DNA of 64,000 nucleotides from Sebastes aleutianus. Its lineage: Eukaryota; Chordata; Actinopteri; Perciformes; Sebastidae. Shown piece after piece: positions 12,440 to 25,910 of this stretch. Location: assembly GCA_916700875.1 (NCBI GenBank), contig CAKAKS010000022.1, forward strand, positions 16,233,065 to 16,297,064, given 5' to 3'. A program made the position numbers and the translations under genes. How positions within the stretch are numbered: the first letter of the stretch is position 1; each line of letters opens with the position of its first letter. The notes beneath the pieces were generated by a model, which searched no databases, was not told the DNA's origin, and worked only from the letters and a program-made list of their open reading frames with translations.

Positions 12440-14265
12440 ACTTCCATTGGAAATCTGCCGTTTGACGCCAACAAGTCAAGCTCGGACCATAAAAAGATGC
12501 CATTACTGCTCTACAATTGTAACATTAACTACGTCATAAAAAAGTATACCCAAAATAAATCACACATGAGGATGAGATGCATATTTTCTTGAAAGGTAAG
12601 AAGCTTAGAATCCATTGTACGTAAAGCAAACTATCACCATTCCAGAGAAAATGCAATAAAGGAAATAAGATTTTCTTCCTCGCCTAGTATACAATCTGAA
12701 TTTCAAAGGCAATATCACCATTATAACAAAGCTCCAATAGATAATGATGCAACTGAATGTATTCTACTACTACAACTGGTAATGAAAATACACTAAGATA
12801 TACTATTTATGGTATAATTTAAAAAGATATACTCAGGCGATCTGAGGCGAAAGACCTCATGTTTTCAAGCCAGTATTAAATGCATATCTTCTATAAATAC
12901 TGTATATCATCTTCCATCACGACTTTTTGTAACTACGCCACAGGGTACCGGTTCTGTCGGGCTACATTCATAACGTTAAGTAGCATATTATCTTGTGAAA
13001 TTAAATATTTAGTTTTATTTTCTAATAAAAAAAAAATCTAATTCAGAACTCTCATAGGAAATCTGTCGTTTTAACCTCGAGTGCAGCCAACATCCAGGTG
13101 CTGCACAATTATAAAATGATATTACACGATAATATAATCTTGTTTAATTAAATGTTTAAGTACCATGCCGTCATATTTTCAAACTTTCATTTGAAATCTG
13201 CAGATTTGAAGCTTAAGACTATAAAATGATGCCCTCACTGCTGCACAGATTAACTGTGGTTTAAAACACTATAAAGTTAAGTTAAAGAAAATCTAATTCA
13301 GAATTTCCATAAGAAATCTGCTGTTTTAACACAGAGTGCAGCCAACTGTCACCATGTATGTACAATTATGAGATTAACTATGATTCACTCTACTTTAAAT
13401 TAAGAGGAACATTATCTTGTAAGTACAGTACCATGCGTGTCATTTTCTAATCAAAAACTCAATTCAAAACTTCCATTGGAAATCTGCCATTTGAAGCCAA
13501 AGTGGACCATAAAGAGATCACTGCTCTACAAAAATACAACATTAACTATGATTTAATACATTCACAAAGTATATTATCTTGTGAAATTAAATATTTAAGT
13601 ATTAAAAGTCTTATTTTCTAATAAGATATCGAATTCAGAATAGGAAAATCTGCCGTTTTAAGCCAACATCCATGTCGGACTATAATAGGATGTAATCAGT
13701 GCTGCCCAAATGCAACATGTGATTTAATACACATATACAATTAAGTATTATCTTGTTCAATTAAATGTGAGTCTTCTATTGGAAATCTGCCATTTGAAGC
13801 CAAAGTAGAGCCAAAGATGACATCACTTCTGTACAATCATACAATTACCTACTTGCTTATTTAATTAAGAAAAACACCACCTTGTAAAATTAAATGTGGA
13901 AGTACCATAAGTCTTATTATTAAATACCTAATGCAGAACTTCCATTTAAAATGTGCCGTTTGTATCCTTGAGCTGAGCGGAGCTGACAGGTTGGACCAGG
14001 ATGTCATCCCTGCTGTACAATTACAAGATTAATTGTGATTTAAAACACTTATATAAAATTAAGTAAAACTTTATTTTGTTAAATTAAATGCGTAACTAGA
14101 AGTCTTACTTTCTAATCAAAAACCTAATGCAGAACCTCCGTATGGATTTGAACACGAGTACAATGAGCTAAATCCGGGTCGGACCACAAAAAGATGTCAT
14201 CACCGCTGTACAATTACCAGATTAAGTGCGATTTAATCCCCCTTCTAAAGATAATCCTGGTTTGT
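12440..14265 (+). repeat. Diverged tandem satellite, about 110-195 bp units
   Basis: The landmark cagaacttccattggaaatctgccrtttgaagcc recurs in degenerate form near 12443, 13055, 13187, 13303, 13468, 13640, 13775, 13935 and 14130. Each is followed by ...ggaccataaaaagatg.catcactgctgtacaatta..., gatttaatacac and ttatcttgt.aaattaaatg. At least nine old units are visible, interrupted at 12590-13050 by other sequence. AT-rich and non-coding. Confidence 0.8.
12556..12840 (+). repeat. Dispersed repeat holding an empty insertion site
   Basis: Matches 51195-51241 plus 51936-52200: aaaggtaagaag, gaatccattgta, aaataagatt, ggcaatatcaccat.ataaca, ggtgcaactgaatgt and gatgaaaatacact. The copy at 51 kb is split by a 686-bp hAT-like element exactly after GTAAGAAG, which is intact here at 12596-12603. 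Confidence 0.75.
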
Positions 14266-15397
14266 CTGGGCAGCCTTCGGGGCTAATGATCGGGCTCATT
14301 ATGAGGATGTCAGTATTCAGCTGAAGTGCTGTCCTCTGGTGTGTACGTATAGCTGCGGGCTGAACCAGTTCTGTCATTAATAACATCCAATGTGAACATG
14401 TTAACCGAGGTTAACCACCAAACCTCAGATACAAGCCTGGAGACTCAGGAAACACCACATGCTCTTCATTATTACCATTATTAGTCTTTATTTATAGAAA
14501 GATGGCGTCTCTGAGACCTTCGGCAGTGGACAGATCCCCTGAGACTGTGTCCTGGAGGTGAATATAAAGTGGTTTCTAACAGCTGACGGGATGTTTATAT
14601 ATAGTAGGAGGAGGTTAGCATGGTTAGAATGAAGATAACAATGATGTAATATATGTCTGTAAACACATCCGCTACCTGCAGCTGCCTGCATACCTTTATC
14701 TCATCACTGAACATGTCTAATAGGACTGTAGTCTGAGTGAATTCTCGATTCTGGTTGGCTGAAGGGTGTCCCATTATTGATTATTGATTAATTCCTGATA
14801 ATATACACCTACTTAATAGTTTCAGTTAACCTGTCTCTTCACAGTTCTAAACTAGAACGGCACTCGGAGAGCGCAGACCTCCACCAAGCTGCCCGTGTAC
14901 GATTGCACCCCCCGTCTCCGTGCAGCTTGCGCAATCATCCATGTGTATTTTTGTTTATGTTGAGATTAGCTGTACGTAGCGGAGCATCGTAAAACACTTC
15001 ATTCAAACTGGACAGAAACAAAGTAAAATTCACCTAAACCGTCGTCGTTACTCTTTCCAATAATCACCAAGTGTGCTTTGGTCGAACTCAACTGTAATTT
15101 CACCGAGTTTAATGTGAAAAAACACTGAACCTCCACCCCCCGCTCTCTCTCTGTCCCTCTGTAGGCAGAGGGAAAGAGGCAGGGTGATGCGTCATGAAAG
15201 TGTCATCAGTTACACTGCGCATGTCCTAAAGCCTGTGGTGTTAATGCACAGGCTGACCGGAGTTATTAAAAAAAATTCCCGAAGCTGGATCATGACCTGA
15301 ATTGCCAGCAAAATCGAATTGTTTGTTCATTGTGCCACACCCCACCACTCCAAAAACTGCATTCAAATCCATTGCGGACTTTTGGAGTAATCCTCCA

Positions 15398-15592
15398 AAC
15401 AGACAAACCAACAAACCAACCAACTAACCAATAAACCAACAAACCAACCAAAAACCAACCAACAAACAAACCAACAAACCAACAAACAAACAAACCAACA
15501 AACCAACAAACAAACCAACAAATAAACCAACAAACCAACAAACCAACCAACAAACCAAAAAATCCACAAACCAACCAACAAACCGAGCGAAC
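15398..15592. repeat. (CAAAC/CAAC)n minisatellite
   Basis: About 195 bp of irregular accaacaaaccaaccaacaaacc. The minus strand reads as Leu-Val-Cys-Trp-Phe-Val repeats in two overlapping open frames, which are artefacts of the repeat. Confidence 0.95.
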
Positions 15593-15697
15593 GCATTGTG
15601 GAAAAACTTTTGATTTTAGTTGCATGAAAATATAAATTAATGGTCTTAATTTGTTTTTTCTTTGTGACCATGGTATAAGCGGGATAATGCTCTTCAA

Positions 15698-15751
15698 GGT
15701 GTCCATAATCAGGAATTAATTAAATTAAATTAAATCCTGATTATGAACACC
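15698..15751. repeat. Hairpin-forming inverted repeat
   Basis: Arms ggtgtccataatcagga (15698-15714) and tcctgattatgaacacc (15735-15751) match 16/17 around an AT-rich 20-bp loop of attaa/attaaat repeats. Confidence 0.85.
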
Positions 15752-17269
15752 TCATCAGGCGTTAACCCTTATTTGATGTTACTCATACAATAAACATTTA
15801 TTCATCACAAAAGATAATCCAAGTTAGAACTGTTTTCCTTTTTTTTGGCTACTCTTTTACAGCCTAGTAGTTTTCTAGTTTTCTATAAAGATAATTAAAT
15901 GTAACTGTACATTCTTAGGAAGCTAAATGACTATCCACTTTGTAGTTATTATAAGGGAAAATGAGACGCTGCTCAATTCATATGCTTCTTATACTTATAC
16001 TATTAAGTGCAAGTGAATTATAATCCTGCTGACAAACAAACCAAACCGAACTGATTACATAACCTTCTTGGCGGAGGTAATAATTATGGGACTAGTAATG
16101 TAAAGCATAACCTTTTCTAATATTTATCTATTTAATATCTTCGACCTGTTTTCTGGATGGTGCACGTGTCCCCTATTGACTGAGACGGGTGGACTTTGGG
16201 AGCGTATGCTGCAGTATTTATGTTCTAAACCTCCACACAGTAGAATATGTTCTCGGTTATACAGTATATGCAGCGACCCGAGATGTATGTATTTATTCCT
16301 GATTATGTAAATGTACTTTGAGCCTGACAGCTTTTCTTTTTAATTAAAAAACACATGTACTCTCTCGCACACACACATATCAGCTGTGTTACTTCCTTTA
16401 TAGAAAGAACAATGTGTCCCAGGAGGACGAGTCCTCTGAGATCTGATTAACACTCACATGGGAGGGGAGAGGACGTATGTGTTGTTTTTCTATCTGAACT
16501 GATATTAAAGCAGAATAAAGGAAGAGAGACCAGATGGATCCATATTGAGCCAGGAGCACCAGTAAAAACAGTTCTGTCACACGGTAAAAGACCAGTTATT
16601 GATTGGAATGTGAACAGACAACTTTCTGATCAAAAACGTCCAACCTGGAAATTACAATCTTGTCTCCGTCTCCCTCCTGATTTCATTAACTTTTAATAAA
16701 TTGATAAATTCCTCCTCTCTCTCTGCTCTCTTTCCTAAATCAGAATGTTTCCAGGACACGCTAAGGACACGCCGTCTCCACAGAAACTACATCGGTTCTG
16801 ACACGTCCTAATTTGGTCGTTGACACGTGTCCTAATTTGTCCGTTTATCCGTGCAGGAGGAGGACGCTAATGACCGACCGCACGGCGACACATCAGCGAC
16901 CACCAGAGAGTGGGTTTTATCCGTCGGTGTTTGTGATGAGAGGTTAGACAGATCTAATCTACGGAGTGAAGAGGCCTCATTAAGATGTCACCTTAATCTA
17001 ACCAGTCTGGAATTAAACACCTCTATCTGCACAGTGAGAGGCTTTGAGATATTATTATTATACAGCTTTAAAGTTTCCACATCCTTGATATTAAGGCCGA
17101 TTCCATCAATCAAAGAGTTGATATGATCGTTTCAAGAGTTCATAGAGTCCTGAAGAGATGAAAGAATGAAGGATTTCACAGGAAAAAAAGATCAATCTAG
17201 AGTTGACGGCTTTTTCATCAGCGCTACACACAAGTTTAAATTCTGTTTTCAACCAACGGCAGCAACTCG

Positions 17270-17765
17270 GTGGCGTTACTGCAGTTCTACATTTTCTTTA
17301 ACCTGCAGCAGAGGAGCCTCAGGAAAAGACCAGCTGGGAGGACAGTGTCCTCGCAGTCGACCCACCATCACTCCCACTAACACAAACTCGTGATCAGCAT
17401 GCCTCTCGCCTACCAAAGCGAACGCTCTACTCCCGGCGCCAGACAGGTCGCCGTGCCCCAGGTGGTCGAAAAGAAACAGATGTAAAGACAACATCAAGGC
17501 AAACATCTGGCACAGTGACCTCAACAACGTGGGAGCGTGTGTTATCCAAACAAGGTGACCTGGAGGAGGCGAGTCTGTGAGGAGCTGTGCTCGGCAACGA
17601 TTAACCTCCACCGTGCTGCCAAAGCCAACACATGAAGGAAAAAGGACCAAACCAAGAATCTCTACCTCACACCACACTGCCCCAAGATATGAGGGTCTAG
17701 GATCGGCTTCCTCACCCACCTGAAGACCCACAAGGATCCAGTTGGACGGGAGTTACACTCGTCTC
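17270..17765 (+). mobile_element. Non-LTR retrotransposon ORF2 C-terminal fragment
   Basis: Frame-broken remains of a LINE carboxy-terminal region. RLPKRTLYSRRQTGRRAPGG is readable at 17407-17466, the standard RLPK..LYSEL..GKR..GGQKKRYKD block. At 17678-17740 C-P-K-I-stop-GSRIGFLTHLKTH is the C-terminal zinc-finger-like CxxC...RIGLxSHxRTH tail. There is at least one in-frame stop and several frameshifts, so the copy is dead. The opposite-strand 151-codon frame is a shadow. Confidence 0.75.
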
Positions 17766-18200
17766 CGCTCTGATCTGAACTCATCAGTCGCTCCCGACCC
17801 ACTTCCACCTGTCGTGTTCTCCCGGCAACCAAACTTCTCTTTCCAAAACAGCAGCTGGGTTCAGCAGTCTGTCTGGTTCTCTCCTGACTGACTAAATCTA
17901 GCGATCGAGCGTGCTATGAATCAACGAAGCGTGCCAAAATCAGCTAGCACAATGAATCAAATTTGCACGCTGAGATACTAACGGTATAAAGCGATGCAGA
18001 ACCATGATGGAGATGTTCCCAGTGCTGGAGGTGAGCCTGGAGCGCCGCAGCGTGACGCTATTGCACCCCGCTGGCGTTTCCTCAAATATCACATCATACA
18101 TCGGGTTCATGAGGCACATAACATCATATAGTGCAGTCAAGACGGGATTTGCTATGATATTTTGTAAGGACCGCTACTTATGATGATATATTTAACAATT

Positions 18201-18625
18201 AATGCCTTTACACAGCGGGGGCAGGTTTTTTTGTGCGATTTATTTGCACATCAATATATACATTTTTTAATGTTTATTTTTATCATGAGTACTTTCGCAC
18301 AGAACATAAATACTAGGTGGCGAAAAAGCAATGCTTTTTTTCAGAACGAGGTTGATTTTTCTGAGCTTTTGCACCGCAAATAAAGGCATCAACCAATCAC
18401 GTTGTGCGGAACGAGTTTAGTTGCGTCTGTATTTATGAAAACAACAACACAGAGGCTCCGTAGTCTGATTTAAGACGACAAACTTTATTACTCCTTTCAA
18501 CCATGACAAACGCACCGCAGATCAGATCAGCAGACCACCGCAGACCAGCTCTCTGCAGGCAAGTATTTAGCATTTTTTATGTTGTTTATGTTGTCACACC
18601 CTCCCACTGTGTAAAGGCCTTTTAT
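18201..18625 (+). mobile_element. MITE with AAGGCCTTTACAC ends, copy 1
   Basis: The left end tgcctttacacagcgggg and the right end cactgtgtaaaggcctt form an inverted repeat. The interior (tttttttgtgcgatt.att.gcacatcaatata, ggcgaaaaagc, ggttgatttttctga, ggctccgtagtc) matches 43449-43850 along its length. Confidence 0.75.
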
Positions 18626-19239
18626 TTATTTTTTCAAACCTATATTCGTGATCGGCTTCCAGGCAAATCAATATATACATGTTTGCGTGTGTTTGTCTAG
18701 CTGACCTCCAGTAGAGTGTATGTTAGAGCTATTAGTCACCACTGAGCATAAATCTTCTTCACAAGCAGCTGCAACTGTGCTTTAACATCCTACTGTGTTA
18801 ATGAGGCTGCTGCACTTTACTGAGAGCCATATTAACACTTTACACTGTCAAATAATCAGTTATTAAAAAGCAACCAGAGAAAAACAGTCCAGCATAAGGT
18901 TAGTAAATGTTTACTAATGTGTATAATAAGATAATAAGATGCTTCTCTGCAGGCTGAGACAGTTCCCGACCTCTTACTCTGTTAAAAACCTTCTAGATTT
19001 AGAGTAAATGCACGGTCATCAGGACTTATTGTGTTTCTCAGCAGCTGCCAGACTCTCTTTTGTTCCAGACTCTGGACGGAGAGGCTTTAAAGATTTTAAT
19101 AAAACCACATCAGCATGTGTGTTGCTGCCAAAACAGCTTTACTCTGAACACTGAACACCACGTCTGACCACTAATCCTTCATTTGGGCTTTATATGAGCC
19201 GTCTGGAGCCTCTTATTGTTTGATCTTACTGCTCTGGTA

Positions 19240-19450
19240 TTAAAACACTACATCACCAAAAGTATGTGGACATCTCAATATGATGGCAGGGATTCGCTTC
19301 AGACACGAGAGCATTAATAAGGTCCAACACTGATGTTGGTGATCAGGTCTCAGTCTAGTTCATCCCAGAGGTGTTGGACGGGGTTGAGGTCAAGTTCTTC
19401 CTCACTAAACTGGGAAATGAACTTCTTTATGGAGCTGGCTTTGTGTCATG
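19240..19450 (+). mobile_element. Fragment of a common fish DNA-transposon-derived repeat
   Basis: The wording aaaagtatgtggacatctca, cactgatgttggtgatc, agttcatcccagaggtgttggacggggttgaggtca and ctttatggagctggctttgtg is a recognised dispersed non-autonomous element of teleosts. Internally deleted. Confidence 0.7.
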
Positions 19451-21605
19451 TTGAAACAGGAAAGAGACAAAGTGTTGACATTAAGTTGGAAGAACACTTT
19501 TTTATTTTATCTTGTGGCCCAAAAATGTACTGTAACTCATAAATGTGCAATTCAGCATCATACTACCTCCATCAGACAGCTATCAATAAAGGAAGAACTG
19601 CTAATCAGTATATCCAAATGTATAGAAGTTTACTAAATCATTTTAAAGGTCACGATAATATCTGTTGGTGAGTTCACTGACTGAACAACCCGAGAGAATT
19701 CACACTGCTCTGTGGGTGTAATAAAAAACTCCTCCAGTGTGAAAACATGTATGAAACTATGTGGGGAAATGTCACTTAGAGAACTAAAATAACTACATCA
19801 GGATTTACTGTCGAGTCCCACAAGTAACAAGTTTGTCAGGACCCGAAGTTTGGCCTAAAATAACATTTAATAAAGTAAATTATGATAAGATGATTTTGGT
19901 TGTCGCAGCAACACAAGGACAGAAATAAGTCGGCCTACAGATAAATAGATTGGACGAATATATCGCTATAGGCGACTGGCTGAGTACTTCGCCGCTGTAC
20001 TCCGTGCAAAGCATATTTTCACATCTAACTCTGTAAAGTAAGGATTGATGTGATTGTTGTGAGTTTTATTTTGTTTCTATCAAGTTTGAATAAAGTGTGT
20101 TTTATGATGAGTTAAGGCAATTATGCCTGTCGTAGTTCGATGACGGATACAAACTTGAACTCAGAGGTCGTACGGTTGTTGTGGGGAGTTGAAGCTCAAC
20201 GATTGCCTAACTAGTGTACAACTTGAGAAGGAAAAACTTCATGTAAAAAGGATAAAACAAAGTATTTTTATTCCACAGTTTTGTAGTATCTTCTTACAGG
20301 AGTATTCAAAGTTAAGTTCTCCTAATTAGCAAATTGTTCTACGGTAAGAAAACCGTGAGGCTCGGTAGTTAACTTCAGCCTCAACTAAACAAAACCTCAA
20401 TGAGCTCAAGAGACCTATTTCTCTTAAAGCGACAGTAACCTACGTACAGTTCTAACAGAACATTACAACAAGATGAATTCAATCAAATGCTCATTAGATG
20501 ACTTTTAAACTTTTACTTGTATTGTATTGTGTTGTGTTGTATTTATCTGTTTAATAAGGAGAAGAGGTGTAGGAATATTTCCTTTCTGGACATTTTGAGA
20601 GTTTATTTTGTTTATTTACAAGACTGAAAAAGCTAAGAGAGCTTGTGGAACGTAGTAAACTCGCCGGTCGAACTGTGAATATATCAGCAATCACAGGTTT
20701 TTGAACGGACGGTGGTCGGTTGGACAATTTTAACACATTGCCCAACATTATTAAGACTTATATAAAACTAAAATAAGAATAGAAGTAAAAACAGAAACTA
20801 TGAAATAGCAATTAAAGTAAAAAATGACAAGGTAAATTGAAGGTGGTGATTAATAGCAGCAGAGTCAGCAAGTCTAGTATATATACACCAGACTAATATA
20901 TGATTAAGTACTTAGTGTTTGTCTGTATTAATATAGAATTATAATATAATTATAATATTGTATATAATAATGTAATACAGTAGGATTAAGATTTTATTAG
21001 ACCATGATTATAAAATTAAAAAAACCTAAGCTCTTGTTCCTTCAGTTTAGACTCACTTCCTGTAAGCTGTTTATGACAAAGACATCTGCCAGCAGAATAT
21101 AATGTGATTTTATCTCCAACATTATAAACTAGTTTAACTTCTGTGTTTCTGCTCCGTCTGCCAATAAAGAACATTTAGAGTTTTCTTGACAAAGGAAATT
21201 GTCAGAGAGAGAGAGGGAGAGAGAACAGATGGATGCAGAGATGGAGAGAGTGGGAGAGACGTTACCATGGCAACAGATGTTGGGTCACTGAGGCGGTGAG
21301 AGGGCCGGCGAACTCTACCTCGGGGTTCAATGTGTATGTGTGTTTGTGTGTGTGACCTTGGTTCTGATGCACGAGAGAGTTTGAGTCAACAAGCTGGCAA
21401 CAAACCAACCAACACACACAAACACAAAAACACACACACACACCCACAATCACACCCACAATCACACCCCTGCCTACAGGTATTACTTTGGTCGTCATGG
21501 TAACTGTGATTCAGCTCCACTGGGTTATAACTCTGGTTTGTCTGAGTACAAGTCCCGCCCACTAACTCCTGACCAATCAGGCGGGAGTAAATGTCATATA
21601 TGAGA

Positions 21606-21842
21606 CAACGCCGTGGTAGTGACCTGTCAATCACAAGGTAGCCCCGCCCCAAAGCATCCCCTGCTTTATGGTCTATTTGACTCTAAATGGGACCATCATT
21701 TACTAAATGAACATCATGCTGTATTGAAGAAGACTTGAAACTAGCGATTGAGACCATAAACTCATGTTTACAATGTTTACTGAGGTAATAAATCAAGTGA
21801 GAAGTAGGCTCATTTTCTCATAGACTTCTATACAATCAGACT
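21606..21842 (+). mobile_element. 3' part of the CRE-headed composite repeat
   Basis: acaacgccgtggtagtgacctgtcaatcac...ctataca.atcagacttc, nearly identical to 62131-62370. The head and the 22-bp minisatellite are absent here. Confidence 0.8.
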
Positions 21843-22018
21843 TCAGGCACTGCTGTCTCTATTTCTTACAGCCAGAAACGTTTTCATCTTTTTCTGCCTT
21901 CGTCTCTCTCTCTCCTGACCTGGTTATTGTCTCCTCTCTCTCTCTCTCCCTCGTTTTTTCATTTATTTGCCGTCATTCGTTCAGCTGGTTGTCTTTGATT
22001 CTGACAGCAGGAGAGCAT

Positions 22019-22020
<2 letters not shown>

Positions 22021-22050
<30 letters not shown>
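22021..22050. repeat. (CA)n microsatellite
   Basis: Short CA tract, followed by a TG tract at about 22072-22084. Confidence 0.9.
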
Positions 22051-22053
<3 letters not shown>

Positions 22054-22610
22054 AGTGTACGAGCCTTCAGTGTGTGTGTGTGTGTATGTGAGCGTTACAT
22101 AACGAGCTCCCTCCTCATCTTGAAGTGACACTAAAATAGCTGCTGTAGCTTCACACTCTGTCTTCTCTGTGTCTTTAAAAGCACCAATTAGAGACATTTA
22201 ATCACTGCGCTGGCTGTCCAGACAAGTTACACTCAGTTACACAGGAAGAGACGCAGAGATTCATTCGTCCTTGGCTGTCTCCAGGAAAACCTGCCAGCAC
22301 TGAAGTGAACTAGAAAACAGCCGAATTCTCTCTAGAAACTGTGTTTTTTTAATCCAAAACGTCAGAACATCAGAACCACTGTTGTATTAAGAAGATAAAA
22401 AGACTTAAACAGAGATATATTAGAGGTTTTTGGTTGTCTCAGCCTTTACTGCACCATTTAAGGTTGCCACTTGCTTTAACATCATGTGAGTTCTGCTCTC
22501 TAACAGGCGTTACGATTGGCTAACTCAACCTCTTAAACGCCCCTAGGATACTGGCGTCCTCGGCCGACAATGCATGATCACGTTTTAAATCTAGAGTGGA
22601 GATACTGTCA

Positions 22611-22855
22611 TCATATGAAACTAGAGAAACCTAATGAATCCATTGGTACCAACCATGTCATACTAGCTTGTCGGGAAGGAGGCTAAATTACGCTCCAAAC
22701 TTACGCTACATTTTGAAGAGGAAAAACTGTCATGGCTATTTTCAAAGGGGTCCCTTGACCTCTGACCTCCAGATATGTGAATGAAAATGGGTTCTATGGG
22801 TACCCACGAGCCTCCCGTTTACAGACATGCTCACTTTATGATAATCACATCCGAT
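22611..22855 (-). mobile_element. Shared 250-bp transposon module, copy 1
   Basis: The minus strand carries the module also seen at 29360-29610, 39932-40180 and 51590-51845, including ctttatgataatcacat, gggtacccacgag, ccttgacctctgacct, accaaccatgtcatactagct and catatgaaactagaraaacctaatgaatcc. The flanks (22540-22610) match neither the hAT-like nor the TTAA element. Confidence 0.75.
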
Positions 22856-24649
22856 TTTTTTGCTACTTCGTTGCAAAATCTAACAAAATATTCGGCTTCA
22901 ATCCATATTTGTTGGCATTTAGCCTTTCAAAAATGTCATTTTCACCTCTATCCTGCTTGCCGCACACAAAGGTATGCACCTGCAGCAATCTAACATCACC
23001 AGAAATTACATTTATTTAACCACAATAACAAAAAATCTATTTTGGCTCTAACACTATCATAGTAAATAAATTAAGATCCAATTATGTATCTGCGTTCACT
23101 TGGCGAAGCCGTCAAGACGTCATCACTTTATTTACGTTGACGAAACTGACGAGTTTTATTCATTAAAGAAAGTTGATTTAATAAAAAAAAGACTTTTAAT
23201 ACACTGAATTACTTTATTCAAACTGTGGATTTTGTTGAAGGATTTGTAATTTTTTTTCAGGGTAATGACGTCGCTTTTCTTAGATACAAGTAGGGAAAAG
23301 GTTGGAAGGAAAATAGTTGGGACCCACTGCTTTAGGGAACGGATCAAACTGAAGGAACATTTTTTGGAAGGATCAGATGAGAAGTTTCATGGCTATGTGT
23401 CCAGTACAGAGACATGATTAGATTGAATGCAGGGAAAACTGGTAGCTTAGCTCCATCCAAAGTTAAAAACAAAAAGACTTCCCAAAACATCAGCGTTCCT
23501 TTAATGCCACATTATTGTATTTTAAATAATTGTTACCGTTCAAACTGATGCAGTCGGCTTCTCAAACTGGAATCGATGTTTAACTCCAGCTGGTCATGAG
23601 GCAGCAGCTCTGTGTGGTTAGTTAACCAGCTGAGGCTGAGTCACATTAACTCGGAGTGTAACTCCTCCAGACAGTACAGTGATTAAATGTCTCTAATTGG
23701 TGCTTTTAAGGATACAGCGAGTGTGTGTGTGTCGTATAATGAGCTCATGTTGAAGTGACACTAATAGCTACACGCACAGAAGATCCAGATCACGCAAGTC
23801 TGGAGGTTTTTTGGTTTGTGTGCTGAAGAGACAACAAACCAATAAATGGAAAGTTAGATGGCGTCTGTCGAGGAGGAAACTCTGTACTACTGTCTCTCCA
23901 ACGCTGGAGTCCTGTGAGGATACACATAGATGTATCTGTGGATACAAATAACGACCTTATGGGCATAACTGAAGGTTGAAAAGCCGACGCACACACCTCC
24001 AAAATCTCACCAAAGCTGCGTGAAATGCCACAAATCAAAGAAGCTGTTCGGTTGATCGACTTTCTGTCAGCAGAGCGGTTCGCAAAATTCATCCTTGTAT
24101 CATCCTAGTACAAGGAGAAAAGAAACAACCTTGTGAATGTCTCTGAATGATGCCGGTGCACATGGCCTCCTAAAGCTCTGCCTCACCGAGGAGAAACTGA
24201 CGGAGGAAGGAGGTAGCCATCGATCAACAAACCAGGACAGAGTATCCGCCGCATGCCAGAAGAATCCAGTAACAGTTCGTCAAACTCCCAAACAAACAGG
24301 CCTTGGACGAGTATCGACAAGCCTTCAGTTTGTCAAAGTTTTTTTCTCATTTATCTGTATTTCTGAAAAGTGTTTTTCTGTCTTTGTTCCAAGATGGATT
24401 GCCAAGCATTGATTTGATGATTTGCAGATCAAGAGATGTCGAGAATTACAAGTTAAAGTCAGTTTTATGATGGAGCGCTGTTGTTGATTTAGGTTTGGTT
24501 TAGTCCAACTCGTTGTCACTCCCAACTCGTCAAACACCGCTGAGTTGGCAGCGCCTTCGCATTGGAAACCGACACACGGAGGCACCCTTTAGCGACAGTA
24601 TGTGACAAACCGGCCTTCAAATAACTCCAATGTAAACCCACCAGTGGCG

Positions 24650-24900
24650 TTATTCGACGGTCGAAGCAACTGACGTATTATTAATAGCGTGAGAGTCCGT
24701 TCAGGGCGGATTGGAGGGGTGGTGGTCAGGGTCAACAAACAAGACTTTCAACCAGGAAAACGGTGTTCATGTCCCGTGTGACGACTGTTTCCTAACCCTA
24801 ACTGAGTGGTTGTGTTGCCTTAACCTGTGAAAACCGAAGTTTATTTAAGTTTATTAAGGACACCATGCATGTAACGAGCGTATATTGACACGCCGTCCCC
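24650..24900 (+). repeat. Dispersed fish repeat with ccgtttcctaaccctaa/gaagtttattt phrases
   Basis: gactttcaaccaggaaaacgg, gactgtttcctaaccctaac.gagtggttg.gttgcc, gaagtttattt, atgcatgtaacgagcg and tgacacgccgtccc recur at 27190-27460, 32930-33020 and 46090-46375, with related text at 49665-49830. Class unknown. Confidence 0.65.
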
Positions 24901-25910
24901 GGTTCGTTCTCCCATTTGCATCTAGATTGATTTTCCGCCATTTTTAATTGTGTCAAAATCAGATTTTTCGCTACTCCTGCTATAAATTTTGAGCAATCAT
25001 CACAAAATTTGGTGCAAAACATCTCTGGACCAAGCTGGGAAAACTTCAGATTTTTGATGTACCATACAGTTTAGCTGTAGCTTGCCTGTTCCAGACGAGC
25101 ATGCTGGCCGAACGGTCACTGCACTAGCTTAAATAATATATAAAAATAACATAAAAAACGTTTTTTAGCTCAGTGTTAAGTGTGATCTCTATACGTCTGC
25201 AAATCACCAACCCCGTCCTTACTGCTGGTTATTTACTGTGCAGGATGATAACATTTAAACAACCATTTTAACAGACACCACAATGACTAATTTTATTAAG
25301 AGCTACAGCTTCCATGAGGTTTTATGTGGCTTTGAACCGACACCCCCCATCCTGAGGCCCCACAGCGAGTTCGGGGAAAAAGCAATTTAAGCCGATCCAC
25401 AAACAACAGAAAGCAGTTCTTTGTTTTAGTTGAACAGCAGCGATCAGCTTGTTAACCCTGAACCCGATGTTGTCTCCTGAGCAGAAGAGGCTTTCTGCTC
25501 TCCTCTGTGAAATCAATTCACCTCAGTATCTCCCCGGGATCTCAGACACTCCGTCTCATCTGTGACTGTCGTCCTCCAGCTCTTTGGAAATAATCCCCTT
25601 AAACTCCTCTCAGCGGTCCGGGATGGTTTTGGCTCTGCTTTGCTCACTGCTGGAAATAAATTCCTCACCTCTGGCTGTTTCCCAAACTGCTTTGAAACAG
25701 AGACGGTGTCCTAAAGAGACCCGCCGTTCATCCATCCTGTCCTCTGAACCGCACAACAACCTCCAAATTACCTCGCCGTGCCAAGGTCATAGAAAGAAAT
25801 TGTTGCTAAAAGACTTTGGGAGTAGATAACAGTGATAACATCTTCATTCATTTCCAGTGTGCTTTGTGCCAGCAGCACAGAAACAGCAGAGACGACGTCC
25901 ACAGAGCAGC

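Larger units (their letters stand above)
14858..16085. mobile_element. Dispersed fish element with CCTCCRCCAAG ends
   Basis: The left end carries gagagcgcagacctccaccaag and the right end ccttcttggcggaggtaataat. The 11-bp cores (14878-14888 and 16067-16077) are inverted with one mismatch. This wording is typical of a common percomorph repeat. The interior contains the CAAAC minisatellite and a hairpin. No transposase was found. Confidence 0.6.

Noticed and set aside
15290..15706. Minus-strand frames rich in LVCWFVGLLVC, looking like a membrane protein
   Set aside because: Encoded by the CAAAC/CAAC minisatellite. Hydrophobicity is a by-product of the repeat.
17276..17731. 151-codon minus-strand frame
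   Set aside because: Antisense shadow of a dead LINE fragment whose plus strand shows the recognisable protein blocks.
23790..24092. 100-codon minus-strand frame at 23.8-24.1 kb
   Set aside because: No recognisable domain or exon signals. Treated as chance.
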